Below are positions 8,986 to 18,057 of a DNA stretch of 64,000 bases, piece after piece. The translations under genes were made by a program, and so were the position numbers. Source of the DNA: Vibrio sp. 10N (GTDB taxonomy: Bacteria; Pseudomonadota; Gammaproteobacteria; Enterobacterales; Vibrionaceae). The notes beneath the pieces were generated by a model. That model was not told where the DNA came from. It saw nothing but the letters and a program-made list of their open reading frames with translations, and did no database searches. The number at the start of each line of letters is the position of its first letter. Position 1 is the stretch's first letter. The stretch is taken from the NCBI RefSeq assembly GCF_036245475.1, contig NZ_BTPM01000001.1, forward strand, positions 1,302,001-1,366,000, given 5' to 3'.

Positions 8986-10245
8986 ATGAATGTAACAACC
9001 GCAGTGAAGGGCGCAATTGCCGCCTCGTTTCTTATCACGTCTACCTCTGCTTTTTCAGCAGTGACTAAAGATCAAGTTGTCGAACATTATGCCGATCTTG
9101 CGCATGCTGTGTTTGCCGATGCTCGTATTACCGCTCAAGAGCTGGACACATCAATTAACACATTTTTAGCTTCTCCATCGGAAAAAGGCCTTGCTGATGT
9201 TAAACAAGCTTGGCTTGCTTCACGTGTGCCTTATCAGCAAACAGAAGTGTTTCGCTTTGGTAACGCGATTGTTGATGATTGGGAAGGTCAGCTTAACGCT
9301 TGGCCATTAGATGAGGGGCTGATTGATTATGTCAGCACCGACTACCAATATGAGCTCGGCAATGAAGGCGCACAGGCCAATATCGTTGCTAACCAAACGC
9401 TAAAGATTGGCGCTACTACTTTGGATGTCTCAAACATCACACCCAAAGCGATTGCTGATCTTAATGAAGTGGGTGGCTCTGAGGCCAACGTCGCCTCAGG
9501 TTACCACGCAATCGAATTTCTCTTGTGGGGGCAAGATCTGAACGGTACCAATGCTGGTGCGGGTGAGCGCCCTTACACGGACTATGTTATTGGTGAAGGC
9601 TGTACTAACGGCAACTGTGAGCGTCGTGCTGAGTACTTAAAAGCGGCGTCTGCGCTTCTCATTCAAGACCTAGAGTGGATGGAGAAGCAGTGGTCCGCAT
9701 CTGAAAAAGGGAATTATCGTGCTGAGCTTCTTGCGGATAAAGCAGATAATGGCCTGCGTAAGATGCTATTTGGTATGGGCTCACTTTCACTCGGTGAACT
9801 GGCGGGTGAGCGAATGAAGGTGGCGTTAGAAGCGAATTCGACAGAGGATGAGCACGATTGCTTCTCGGACAATACGCATAACTCTCACTACTACAACGAG
9901 CAAGGCATCTACAACGTTTACACGGGCACGTATGTTCGTGCAGACGGTACTTTGGTAGATGGTCCAAGTATCGCGAATCTTGTTGAACAAAAAGACAAAA
10001 CTGCGGCGAAAGAAATCCAAAAACAATTTGACTTGGCTCGCGCTCAAGTTCGTAAACTGGTGACTTCTGCCGAAAAAGACAATCAATACTTTGACCAACT
10101 GATTGCTTCAAGCAACCCGCAAGGCAACAAACTTGTCAATGAAACTATTGTTGCTCTTGTCGCGCAAACAGGCTCAATTGAGCGTGCTGCTGGCATTGTC
10201 GGTATCGACAGCCTAAGCCCAGACACGGCTGACCACGAGTTCTAA
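8986..10245 (+). CDS. Imelysin-family (M75) periplasmic iron-regulated protein A
   Basis: 419 aa with a signal peptide (first ~24 residues, ending near TSAFSAV). Two helical imelysin repeats; the conserved GxHxxE motif appears as SGYHAIEFLLWGQD near residue 180. This is the COG3487/IrpA type, exported and thought to take part in iron handling; no peptidase activity is implied. It is the first gene after the Fur box and is followed by the c-type cytochrome-like protein, a second imelysin and a DUF1513 protein in the order typical of COG3487-3490 clusters. The precise ligand is unknown. Confidence 0.88.
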   Translation: MNVTTAVKGAIAASFLITSTSAFSAVTKDQVVEHYADLAHAVFADARITAQELDTSINTFLASPSEKGLADVKQAWLASRVPYQQTEVFRFGNAIVDDWEGQLNAWPLDEGLIDYVSTDYQYELGNEGAQANIVANQTLKIGATTLDVSNITPKAIADLNEVGGSEANVASGYHAIEFLLWGQDLNGTNAGAGERPYTDYVIGEGCTNGNCERRAEYLKAASALLIQDLEWMEKQWSASEKGNYRAELLADKADNGLRKMLFGMGSLSLGELAGERMKVALEANSTEDEHDCFSDNTHNSHYYNEQGIYNVYTGTYVRADGTLVDGPSIANLVEQKDKTAAKEIQKQFDLARAQVRKLVTSAEKDNQYFDQLIASSNPQGNKLVNETIVALVAQTGSIERAAGIVGIDSLSPDTADHEF

Positions 10246-10267
10246 CCATAATAAAAATCTATGAAAT

Positions 10268-10292
10268 GGGGGCATCTGCCCCCTTTGTTGTT
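10268..10292 (+). terminator. GC-rich hairpin within the operon, possible attenuator
   Basis: The perfect palindrome GGGGGCATCTGCCCCC followed by TTTGTTGTT lies between the first and second genes. It could reduce transcription of the downstream genes relative to the first. Confidence 0.6.
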
Positions 10293-10309
10293 CTATTTGT
10301 GAGTGCTGT

Positions 10310-11707
10310 ATGTCTAGATCAAATACTGTCTGGGTTACACTTTTAACCCTAATTTCCCTTTCTGCTTTCGCACAATCTGAGCCGACGCGACTTTCTGGTG
10401 GCAAAACGACGGTTAAAAAAGAGGGCGCCAACGCCTATTCCATGCCTGCGGCGAATTTGCCAATGAGCAAGCGCCTCGATTTCAGTGTCGGTAACAGTTT
10501 TTTCAGAAACCCTTGGGTTCAAGCACCGGCATCAACGGATGCACGTGATGGCTTAGGTCCACTGTTCAATACCAATGGTTGCCAGAACTGTCATATTAAA
10601 GATGGCCGCGGTCACCCGCCAGAGGCAAACGACCAACATGCGGTGTCTATGCTAGTTCGCCTTAGCATTCCTGCTGTGACTGAAGAGCAGAAAAAAGCGG
10701 AGAAAATCTCCGGCGTTATTCCCGAGCCGACATATGGTGGACAACTGCAAGATTTTGCGCTTCCGGATATGGAACCTGAAGGTCAAATACACATTACTTA
10801 CGATGAGGTCGCGGTTCGATTCGAAGATGGCAGCATCGTTATGCTTCGTAAACCAAATTTGAACATTGTTGAATTGGCGTATGGTGAGATGCATCCGGAA
10901 GTGATGATGTCTGCACGCGTCGCGCCACCCATGATAGGTCTGGGGCTGCTTGAATCTATACCAGAGTCGACCATTCTCGAATTTGCTCAGCAGCAACAGC
11001 AAGATGCGACGTCCGTCGCTGGTATTCCTAACTATGTATTGGATGTTCAAGCCAATGAGATGAGTCTAGGCCGATTTGGCTGGAAAGCGGGTCAGCCAAA
11101 CTTGATGCAGCAAAATGCCGCCGCTTTTAACGGTGATGTGGGTTTAACGAGTTCGCTGTTTACCCAAGAAAACTGCACAGACAGGCAGGCTCTCTGTACG
11201 GAAAGCCTAAGTGGCGGTCATCCTGAAGTGAGCGATAAGATCCTTAACTTTGTAGAGTTCTATACCCAGCACTTAGCGGTTCCTCAGCGACGCGACATTA
11301 ACGAGCCGAGTGTGCTAGAGGGAGAAGCGCTGTTTAAGAAAGTGGGTTGTGAAAATTGTCATCGAACCAATATTCAAACCGCAAAGCGAGAGGGCTTACC
11401 CGCGTTATCGAATCAGACTATTCATCCTTACACAGACCTCTTGCTCCACGATATGGGAGAGGGATTGGCTGATGGTCGTCCAGAATATGCGGCATCCGGT
11501 TCACATTGGCGCACGCCGCCGCTGTGGGGGATTGGTTATACCCAAGAAGTTAACGGTCACACTTATTTCCTACACGATGGTCGCGCCCGTAATCTGACCG
11601 AAGCGATTTTATGGCATGGTGGTGAAGCGAAAGCTTCAAGAAATCAGGTGCTAGCAATGAGCAAGAAAGAGCGTGAAGCACTGCTTGCGTTCTTAAATTC
11701 GCTGTAG
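10310..11707 (+). CDS. Di-heme c-type protein, COG3488 'thiol oxidoreductase' (DUF1111)
   Basis: 465 aa. A signal peptide (MSRSNTVWVTLLTLISLSAFAQ) targets it to the periplasm. Two CxxCH heme motifs are visible: NGCQNCHIKDGRG near residue 96 and VGCENCHRTN near residue 350, arranged as in di-heme peroxidase-like proteins. The family name 'thiol oxidoreductase' is historical; an electron-transfer or iron-redox partner role for the flanking imelysins is inferred. It ends 9 bp before the lipoprotein gene, so it is in the same operon. Confidence 0.85.
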   Translation: MSRSNTVWVTLLTLISLSAFAQSEPTRLSGGKTTVKKEGANAYSMPAANLPMSKRLDFSVGNSFFRNPWVQAPASTDARDGLGPLFNTNGCQNCHIKDGRGHPPEANDQHAVSMLVRLSIPAVTEEQKKAEKISGVIPEPTYGGQLQDFALPDMEPEGQIHITYDEVAVRFEDGSIVMLRKPNLNIVELAYGEMHPEVMMSARVAPPMIGLGLLESIPESTILEFAQQQQQDATSVAGIPNYVLDVQANEMSLGRFGWKAGQPNLMQQNAAAFNGDVGLTSSLFTQENCTDRQALCTESLSGGHPEVSDKILNFVEFYTQHLAVPQRRDINEPSVLEGEALFKKVGCENCHRTNIQTAKREGLPALSNQTIHPYTDLLLHDMGEGLADGRPEYAASGSHWRTPPLWGIGYTQEVNGHTYFLHDGRARNLTEAILWHGGEAKASRNQVLAMSKKEREALLAFLNSL

Positions 11708-11716
11708 GGGAGCGCT

Positions 11717-12748
11717 ATGTACCATCAGAAAACAATAGCCATTGCTGCAATGGTGCTTTTGGCCGGGTGCCAATCATCGACCAGCGTTGAGACTCGCCGA
11801 GCTCAGTCGACAAACCACCAAAGCCAGAGTGTTTATGAGATCCAGTTTGACGCAGCTCAGCGCTTTAATCTTGCCATGCGAGAACTACGATCTCACGCCG
11901 TTCAGTACTGCAACGCGAATCGTTCCTTAGAGGATGTCAAAACAGCGTGGCAACAAGGGATGGAAAGCTGGATGCACCTTCAGGGGCAGGAGCGAGGCCC
12001 TGCTGAAGCGCTGGAACAAAATTGGAATATTCAGTTTTGGCCCGATAAGAAAAACACCACGGGTAGAAAAATGGCGGCAGCCACCAAGATAGAGCATTGG
12101 GATATAGCCGCTATTCAAGCTCAAAGTGTCACGGTGCAAGGTCTGGGTTCCGTGGAATGGTTGCTCTACGACAATGCGTCAACCATCAGTCAAGGTAACA
12201 AGCAAGAGTGCTCATTGCTTGTCGCTGTCTCGGACTCCTTGGTAGACCGCTCAAACACAGTTTTCACAGCATGGAATGTGAACCCTTGGACCGAGTTAGA
12301 CACGAAAGACTGGCATGCAGAGTACTTGGCGTTGCTGTCTAATCAGCTTGATTACAGTATGAAAAAGCTATCGCGCCCGCTTGCCAAAATAGGTTCGCCA
12401 CGCCCGTACTTTTCAGAATCGTGGCGAGCACAATATTCGCTGTCTAACTTAAAACAAAACATCGTCGCCATGCAGTCATTGTACTTGGCGAAGGGAAATG
12501 GATTGGATGCCATTTTGAGGACCAGAGGTGAAGCCACGCTTGCCGACGATATTACTCACCAGTTTGAGGATACGTTGGAAACTTGGCCAGAGGCGTCAAG
12601 CTTGTTCGACATGCTTCAGACCAAAGAAGGGTATCGTTCAGCATTGGCGCAGTTTAACAAGTTGGAACAACTCAAGTATCTCATTAACGAAGAAGCCTCG
12701 ATAAAACTGGGTGTGGTAATAGGGTTTAATGCGACCGATGGCGATTGA
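11717..12748 (+). CDS. Imelysin-like lipoprotein (COG3489)
   Basis: 343 aa. The signal peptide ends in a lipobox, LLAGC, at residues 15-19, so the mature protein is lipid-anchored. The imelysin fold is suggested by GLGSVEWLLYD, which occupies the place of the GxHxxE motif but has lost the histidine. It is shorter than the first imelysin and diverged, so it is not a simple duplicate. It overlaps the next gene by 20 bp. Confidence 0.8.
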   Translation: MYHQKTIAIAAMVLLAGCQSSTSVETRRAQSTNHQSQSVYEIQFDAAQRFNLAMRELRSHAVQYCNANRSLEDVKTAWQQGMESWMHLQGQERGPAEALEQNWNIQFWPDKKNTTGRKMAAATKIEHWDIAAIQAQSVTVQGLGSVEWLLYDNASTISQGNKQECSLLVAVSDSLVDRSNTVFTAWNVNPWTELDTKDWHAEYLALLSNQLDYSMKKLSRPLAKIGSPRPYFSESWRAQYSLSNLKQNIVAMQSLYLAKGNGLDAILRTRGEATLADDITHQFEDTLETWPEASSLFDMLQTKEGYRSALAQFNKLEQLKYLINEEASIKLGVVIGFNATDGD

Positions 12749-13850
12749 TATTTCAAAGCGCAATTTTGCTAAAGCATTGGCAATGGGGACGCTCACACCC
12801 TCATTGCTGGCGGCTTGTGCAGCCAAAGGTAGCAGCGCAAAACACGTGTCTCATTTGGACAGTGAAGATACACCCCAAGTACTGATTGGTGGGGCGATTC
12901 GCCACCAAGGGCAATTCGAAGCGGTGGTGTATTCACAGGGCGGGCAATCGCAACGTCACATCCCTCTACCGGCTAGGGGACATGGTATTGCCATCGCACC
13001 GAATCAACCTCATGCGGTGATGTTTGCGCGTCGTCCTGGAAATTATGCCATGGTGTTTGATTATTTGTCAGGGGAGGTAGATACGCTTATTCCTGCGGCA
13101 CCAGAACGCCATTTTTATGGACACGGCGTATACTCGAACGATGGTCGTTGGTTGTATGCAACGGAGGGCGAGCGCTCGACGAGTCAAGGTATTATCGGCG
13201 TATACGATGTAGAACTGGGTTACAAAAAAGTGGATGAGTTTTCTGGGTTTGGTATCGGTCCCCATGAGATCATAACTATGTCGGATGGCCGGTTAGTCTT
13301 AGGAGTAGGCGGTGTTCATACGCAAGGTAGAACACCGATGAATCTCGAGACGATGACCCCAAGCCTTAGTTATCTGTCGGAGTCTGGTGAATTACTCGAT
13401 CAAGTGACCTTGTCTGATCACCACAAGAGTATTCGTCATCTTGCTCATGATAGTGAGCAAACGGTGTTATGTGGTCAACAATATCGCGGTGAACCTGATG
13501 ACTATGTGCCGCTGGTGGCGATGCATCGTAGTGGAGAGCCATTGATTGAGCTTGGTGGAGAGCCTGAACAGTGGGCGCGATTTAACCATTATATCGCGAG
13601 TATTGCCGCGACTAGAACGCATATCCTAGCCACGTCTCCAAGAGGCAACTGTTACGGTATTTGGGATAAAGCCTCACGAGAACTATTGGAGATCAACGTG
13701 TTACCAGATGCATCCGGTGTTGTCGTGAGGAATGGTGAATTTCATGTTAGTTCGGGCGCTGGAAAAATCGTAAAAATAAAAGCTGATCTAACTAAACACG
13801 CCTTTGTCTCGGGGATTCAATGGGATAACCATTGGAGTGCTATCACATAA
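12729..13850 (+). CDS. DUF1513 periplasmic beta-propeller-like protein
   Basis: 373 aa, or 370 from the ATG at 12738. The N-terminus SKRNFAKALAMGTLTPSLLAACAA resembles a Tat signal with K-R in place of R-R and ends in a lipobox-like LAAC, so a folded, lipid-anchored protein is possible. The rest has repeats like GIAIAPNQPHAVMFARRPG and HGVYSNDGRWLYATEG, typical of the COG3490/DUF1513 propeller. It is the last gene of the Fur-box operon and starts inside the previous gene. Function is unknown. Confidence 0.8.
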   Translation: MRPMAIDISKRNFAKALAMGTLTPSLLAACAAKGSSAKHVSHLDSEDTPQVLIGGAIRHQGQFEAVVYSQGGQSQRHIPLPARGHGIAIAPNQPHAVMFARRPGNYAMVFDYLSGEVDTLIPAAPERHFYGHGVYSNDGRWLYATEGERSTSQGIIGVYDVELGYKKVDEFSGFGIGPHEIITMSDGRLVLGVGGVHTQGRTPMNLETMTPSLSYLSESGELLDQVTLSDHHKSIRHLAHDSEQTVLCGQQYRGEPDDYVPLVAMHRSGEPLIELGGEPEQWARFNHYIASIAATRTHILATSPRGNCYGIWDKASRELLEINVLPDASGVVVRNGEFHVSSGAGKIVKIKADLTKHAFVSGIQWDNHWSAIT

Positions 13851-13938
13851 ATGAGACGCTAATTGGTTTAAAATAAATTAGCACTTTTCAAAGTGTGATT
13901 TCTGCCATACTTAAGACTCTGTCTGAGGAGGTGGGTAG

Positions 13939-15594
13939 ATGCAAAACTGGTTCATTTTGCCGAGTATCTTGGTCTCGGCATTGTCTAGCTCAGTCGCTGT
14001 TACAGCGGCACCAGATCAGCTCGTCTCTGATTCGAGCGAGCTCACCTCTTATTCGGTAAAACACATCGAGCCCATTTTGCAACCAAGCGTGGCACAACCC
14101 TCTGGTGGTTTGGAGGCAACGCAAGTTCAAGAGCCAGACTTTCTTTATCCGCAGCTTGTTGAGTACGTTTATTCCCGTCTGGAGCGTGCGACATTGTGGG
14201 CCGATGTCGAGCTTAACGCTCAAGTCAATTTGCAGCTTGATGTCGTTCGACTGGCGGGCTTTAGCCCTGTTTTTGAGCGTCGTGTGGCGCTGATGCAGGC
14301 TGCGTTTCAGCAGCAAGACCATATTCTTTATGACAGACTCACCACTGATACTTTTCTACTCTATATGAGTTATGTCGCTGCGGCGGCAGATAAGGGTAAG
14401 GAGTGGTATTTCACTTCGGATATGAGTGATGTGATGCCAAGGCCTTCTGCAACTGAAGTGGATTTGATGGTGTCGGCATTTGATGCGAGTACAGAGGCAA
14501 AGTATGTTCAGAGTTTAGCGTCCCCCATGCTTAAGCAGCCCGGTTTTGAAAACGCCTATATTGACTTGGTGGTGCAGTCTCAGTTGGATGTGCCTATGTA
14601 TGAGCAAGCGGGCCTGCTGCGACTTGGTGATGTTTTGATGCCTCAGCAGTATCTTTTATTAGTAGAACGGCTACAAGCATCGGATATCGCGGTGACTGTT
14701 CGTGATGACAACCTATTTGATGAGTCATTGGACTTTTCGGTACGTGAATTTCAGCGCCTCTACGGGCTCAATGATGACGGTATTATTGGGCCTAACACCA
14801 TTGAATGGTTAAATAAATCGGCAGAGGACAAACTAAGGATCTTAGCGCTTAACTCTGAACGGTCTAGATTATGGCCAGAGCAACGTCAGAATATCATTGT
14901 GGTTAACGTACCCAATTTTCAGCTTAGGTATTGGGATGAAGGTGAGACCCGCTTTGAATCGCGGGTGATTGTCGGCAGGACCAGTCGTCAAACGCCGTTG
15001 CTTGAGACCAAAATGGACTCGTTGATTCTGAATCCAACTTGGAATGTGCCATGGAAGATCATGGTGAAAGACATCATTCCAAAAGTGAAGCAAGATCCGA
15101 CCTATCTGTTTTCTCAGCGGTTTGAAATATTAGAAGGGTGGAGCAGCCAAAATCGCATTGATCCGACCATGATCAACTGGAGTGAAGTTAACGCTAGACA
15201 GTTCCCATACCGAATGCGCCAAAAAGCAGGGGAGTTGAATGCACTAGGTCAGTACAAATTCAATACGCCCAATGCACAAGCCATCTTCTTACACGACACG
15301 CCTAGCAAACATTTGTTCGATGAAAGTTTGCGAGCGTTCAGCTCAGGATGCGTCAGGGTTGAGAATGCAGATCAGTTTGCCGAAGTGCTACTTGAAGTAC
15401 AGGGCAAGAGTTTAGAAGAGGTGGCATCGGTAGTTCCTAACAAAGCTGTGGCCTTTAAGGAGCGGATTCCTGTTCACATCATTTATCAAACCGCTTGGCT
15501 GGTGGATGGCAAAGCACATTTCCGCGGTGATGTTTACCGCTATGATGATAAACGGAATCAGGTTGAAGAGGCTGCTCTGTCAAGCAATCGATAA
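13939..15594 (+). CDS. L,D-transpeptidase (YcbB/LdtD family)
   Basis: 551 aa with a signal peptide (to about residue 24). Order: N-terminal scaffold domain, a peptidoglycan-binding domain (VREFQRLYGLNDDGIIGPNTIEWLN, about residues 270-295) and a YkuD catalytic domain with the His/Ser/Cys signature in FLHDTPSKHLF and FSSGCVRVEN. It forms 3-3 crosslinks in peptidoglycan in the periplasm. In E. coli the order is ycbB-ycbK-ycbL; here the YcbL homologue follows directly and YcbK is absent. AGGAGGTGGG gives a strong ribosome site. Confidence 0.9.
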   Translation: MQNWFILPSILVSALSSSVAVTAAPDQLVSDSSELTSYSVKHIEPILQPSVAQPSGGLEATQVQEPDFLYPQLVEYVYSRLERATLWADVELNAQVNLQLDVVRLAGFSPVFERRVALMQAAFQQQDHILYDRLTTDTFLLYMSYVAAAADKGKEWYFTSDMSDVMPRPSATEVDLMVSAFDASTEAKYVQSLASPMLKQPGFENAYIDLVVQSQLDVPMYEQAGLLRLGDVLMPQQYLLLVERLQASDIAVTVRDDNLFDESLDFSVREFQRLYGLNDDGIIGPNTIEWLNKSAEDKLRILALNSERSRLWPEQRQNIIVVNVPNFQLRYWDEGETRFESRVIVGRTSRQTPLLETKMDSLILNPTWNVPWKIMVKDIIPKVKQDPTYLFSQRFEILEGWSSQNRIDPTMINWSEVNARQFPYRMRQKAGELNALGQYKFNTPNAQAIFLHDTPSKHLFDESLRAFSSGCVRVENADQFAEVLLEVQGKSLEEVASVVPNKAVAFKERIPVHIIYQTAWLVDGKAHFRGDVYRYDDKRNQVEEAALSSNR

Positions 15595-15621
15595 TTAAAC
15601 CACTTCTTCGCCAAGTAAAAG

Positions 15622-15660
15622 ATAAAGCCACTGTTTAGACTCGCTCACAGTGGCTTTATT
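15622..15660 (+). terminator. Intrinsic terminator
   Basis: ATAAAGCCACTGT / ACAGTGGCTTTAT stem of 13 bp around a 12-nt loop, ending in TT. Confidence 0.75.
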
Positions 15661-15772
15661 AGTTTTGGCCTCTCTCAGACTCTAATTTTGGTACCTCGCC
15701 TCAAGGCAGAGACTTGTCATTCTTGTGTGACGATGTCATAGTCGCCTCAGTTTACAAAATATAGGGTTTATC

Positions 15773-16426
15773 ATGAGTCTTAAGTATCAAATCGTACCGG
15801 TTACCACCTTCGCGCAAAACTGCTCTATCGTATGGTGTGATGAAACCATGAAAGGTATTGTGGTTGATCCAGGTGGTGACGTGAAACAGTTGCTGGCTCT
15901 GGTTGAACAGCTTGGTGTATCGGTTGAAAAGCTGGTCCTGACTCACGGTCACCTTGATCATGTTGGTGGAACGGTAGAGATGTCTGAGTCGCTAAAAGTG
16001 GACATTATCGGCCCGCACAAAGCGGATAACTTCTGGCTACAGGGTTTAGAAGGCCAGAGCCAAATGTTCGGTTGGCCGTTAACGGAAGCGTTTGAGCCAA
16101 CTCAATGGCTAGATGAAGGCGATGTAGTGACGTTTGGCAATCAATCGTTAAGCGTCTATCACACGCCGGGTCATACTCCTGGTCATGTTTGCTTGTTTAA
16201 TGAAGAAACTAAGGTCGCGTTTGTCGGTGATGTGCTGTTCAATGGCAGTATTGGTCGTACGGATTTCCCACAAGGTGATCATGCAACACTGATCAACTCG
16301 ATCAAAACCAAGCTATGGCCACTGGGTAATGATGTGAAATTTGTACCTGGCCATGGTCCAGAGTCGACGTTCGGTCGTGAGCGTGTGTCTAATCCGTACG
16401 TTGCTGACGAGATGCCTCTTTACTAA
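15773..16426 (+). CDS. Metallo-beta-lactamase-fold hydrolase, YcbL type
   Basis: 217 aa, single MBL domain of the type II glyoxalase-like YcbL group. The metal motif THGHLDHVGG is near residue 60; later ligands are in HTPGHTPGHV, FVGDVLFNGSIGRTDFP and PGHGPESTFG. Length matches E. coli YcbL (215 aa) and lacks the C-terminal HAGH domain of true glyoxalase II. A thioester-hydrolase role is likely but not proven. It converges on the DUF2982 gene with a 4-bp overlap and no terminator between. Confidence 0.85.
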   Translation: MSLKYQIVPVTTFAQNCSIVWCDETMKGIVVDPGGDVKQLLALVEQLGVSVEKLVLTHGHLDHVGGTVEMSESLKVDIIGPHKADNFWLQGLEGQSQMFGWPLTEAFEPTQWLDEGDVVTFGNQSLSVYHTPGHTPGHVCLFNEETKVAFVGDVLFNGSIGRTDFPQGDHATLINSIKTKLWPLGNDVKFVPGHGPESTFGRERVSNPYVADEMPLY

Positions 16427-17106
16427 ACCTCACTCCGGCTTGCCGCTGCTTGGTAGCGGCGAGCCAACCCCACAAAGTCTTCTGCCGCTCTATCTAAATC
16501 CGCTTCAGCGATAAATACATCGTACCCGTAAAACTCTCTTTGATGTTTCATACGATTGGCGAGCATTGCCAACAATCCTTTGTACTCTATCCCGCGTTCG
16601 TCCACGAATGGTTCAGAGTCGAGCACAATGTCTTCGAACTCTTGTTTCGGCGAAGTTTGTTGTGCGCCGATATAGAGCAGCGCGCGCTGGCTCAGTAAGA
16701 TGTTGGTGGCGATACGTGGGCAAATGGCATCGAGGTAGGGGCCATAGTCTTTGATGCGAATGCCAATCCAAGGAAGGGGTTTATGCCAGCCTTCTTGATG
16801 CTGCGTGCAGATCCCTATGCTGTCGACATTTGCCCAGCGCAACACCCAGCCGCCTTTGAACAGGTGTTGTTGGAGGTGTGTGCTGGTTAATGTAAAGGTC
16901 ACTCGGCTCTGCTGCAACATCAAGTAAGCAAAGCCCGACACGCCAGTAAAGATGGCAATAAACAGCCAAGCATGCTCCCATGATGGTGAAAGCAAAAGGA
17001 AACAAAAACAGACCAATGCACCTATCGCCGCCAATACCTTAACGGTAGGTGAATCCCAAGTGTAGTGGTGATTGCTAAGATGTAATGTGTCCATAATCGA
17101 TGCCAT
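16423..17106 (-). CDS. DUF2982 membrane protein
   Basis: 227 aa from ATG 17106; a TTG one codon earlier is also in frame. Two adjacent membrane helices (about residues 24-66) precede a cytoplasmic C-terminal domain rich in Trp/Ile strands (WIGIRIKDYGPYLD) and ending in an acidic helix. The arrangement matches DUF2982 proteins found beside YcbL in vibrios, as I recall the family. No function is known. The stop codon overlaps that of the facing hydrolase gene. Confidence 0.65.
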   Translation of the reverse strand: MASIMDTLHLSNHHYTWDSPTVKVLAAIGALVCFCFLLLSPSWEHAWLFIAIFTGVSGFAYLMLQQSRVTFTLTSTHLQQHLFKGGWVLRWANVDSIGICTQHQEGWHKPLPWIGIRIKDYGPYLDAICPRIATNILLSQRALLYIGAQQTSPKQEFEDIVLDSEPFVDERGIEYKGLLAMLANRMKHQREFYGYDVFIAEADLDRAAEDFVGLARRYQAAASRSEV

Positions 17107-17304
17107 CAATGAGTTTTTACCTTACTTTATACTGATGAAACAACCACAAAGTTTATTGATTAAATAATAGTCATTGTTGGCTCAGAGCGGCATTTTTGTC
17201 TCGAGTTTGTGTCAAGACCCTACAAAAGCATTCAAAATTTTGGTATAAAACGCGCTTCAAATTTTGACCACTGTCTTGATGCAGTGAATTGGAGAGAAAA
17301 CTCG

Positions 17305-17667
17305 ATGAGACTTGCTCATAAGCGCAAAGTGCAAGCAAAATTGCAAAAGCGTATTAAAGCGGTAGTTGCCAACACAGCCGCTGCAACAAAAACAGCAAAG
17401 CCTGTTGTAGCGAAAGCACCTGTAGTTGAAACCGCAACTGCGACAAAAAAAGTTGATGTAGCCCTAACTCCTAAACAGCAACAAGTGCTAGACATCGTTG
17501 CTAACAATGCTGAAGGCATCAACCCGAAAGGTATCGGCTTGGCTGCTGGCCAAGAAGATGCGAAAGCAGCCTCTTGGGCAACTGGCGCTCTTAAGAAACT
17601 TCTTGAAGAAGGTTTGGTAGCTAAAGAGCAGCTAGCGGGCAACAAAGTGATCTACAAAGCGCTATAA
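17305..17667 (+). CDS. Winged-helix-like protein with basic Ala/Lys-rich N-terminal tail
   Basis: 120 aa from ATG 17305, preceded by GGAGAGAAAA; an upstream in-frame start at 17209 lacks a ribosome site. Residues 1-50 are Lys/Ala/Val-rich (KRKVQAKLQKRIKAVVANTAAATK) like histone H1 tails. Residues 55-120 look like a winged helix (LTPKQQQVLDIVANN, GLAAGQEDAKAASWATGALKKLLEEGLV). This suggests a nucleoid-associated or MarR-like DNA-binding protein. Function is not known. Confidence 0.7.
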   Translation: MRLAHKRKVQAKLQKRIKAVVANTAAATKTAKPVVAKAPVVETATATKKVDVALTPKQQQVLDIVANNAEGINPKGIGLAAGQEDAKAASWATGALKKLLEEGLVAKEQLAGNKVIYKAL

Positions 17668-17689
17668 GCGTTCACTTTACCCAATTTCA

Positions 17690-17717
17690 AAAAGACCCCT
17701 TTCGAGGGGTTTTTTTG
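17690..17717 (+). terminator. Intrinsic terminator
   Basis: ACCCCT / AGGGGT stem with TTCG tetraloop, then seven T. Confidence 0.88.
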
Positions 17718-18057
17718 ATCGTGCCATTTGCTGATATTGGTAAATGTTAGCGACACATATCACAAAAGTAGCCATGGTGTAATAACCTGCTGATAATAAA
17801 TGCGTACGTGTTTATCTCGTTATGGTTTCGTCTAACTTAATGGTAACAGTCTGATTCCTAATAATTAGTACAAATAATGAGGGCATGGCCTACGTATTTC
17901 TACGTAATACCAAGGTCGAACTTTTCGTATTTATAACCTTATCACTGCGTGCTCTCACTAATACACCTTGCTCGGTTTTCCATTCATAGTTACTTGGAAT
18001 GTGAAGCTTGGAGTCAGTTACTGACTTCAAAAAGGAACCTACTCAAGGAACTGAATA
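17718..18057 (+). promoter_or_regulatory. Long leader/promoter region of the TRAP operon with TACGTA repeat
   Basis: A 340-bp gene-free stretch. At 17890-17906 it holds CTACGTATTTCTACGTA, which is both a direct repeat of CTACGTA and an inverted repeat of the self-complementary TACGTA. This is a plausible target for the LuxR-type response regulator encoded downstream, as an inference. AAGGAAC at 18043-18049 is the ribosome site region. I see no small gene here that I would support. Confidence 0.4.

Noticed and set aside
17770..17800. Sigma-54 promoter before the TRAP operon (TGGTGT...TGCT)
   Set aside because: The GG and GC elements are 11 bp apart instead of 10, and no sigma-54 activator is adjacent.
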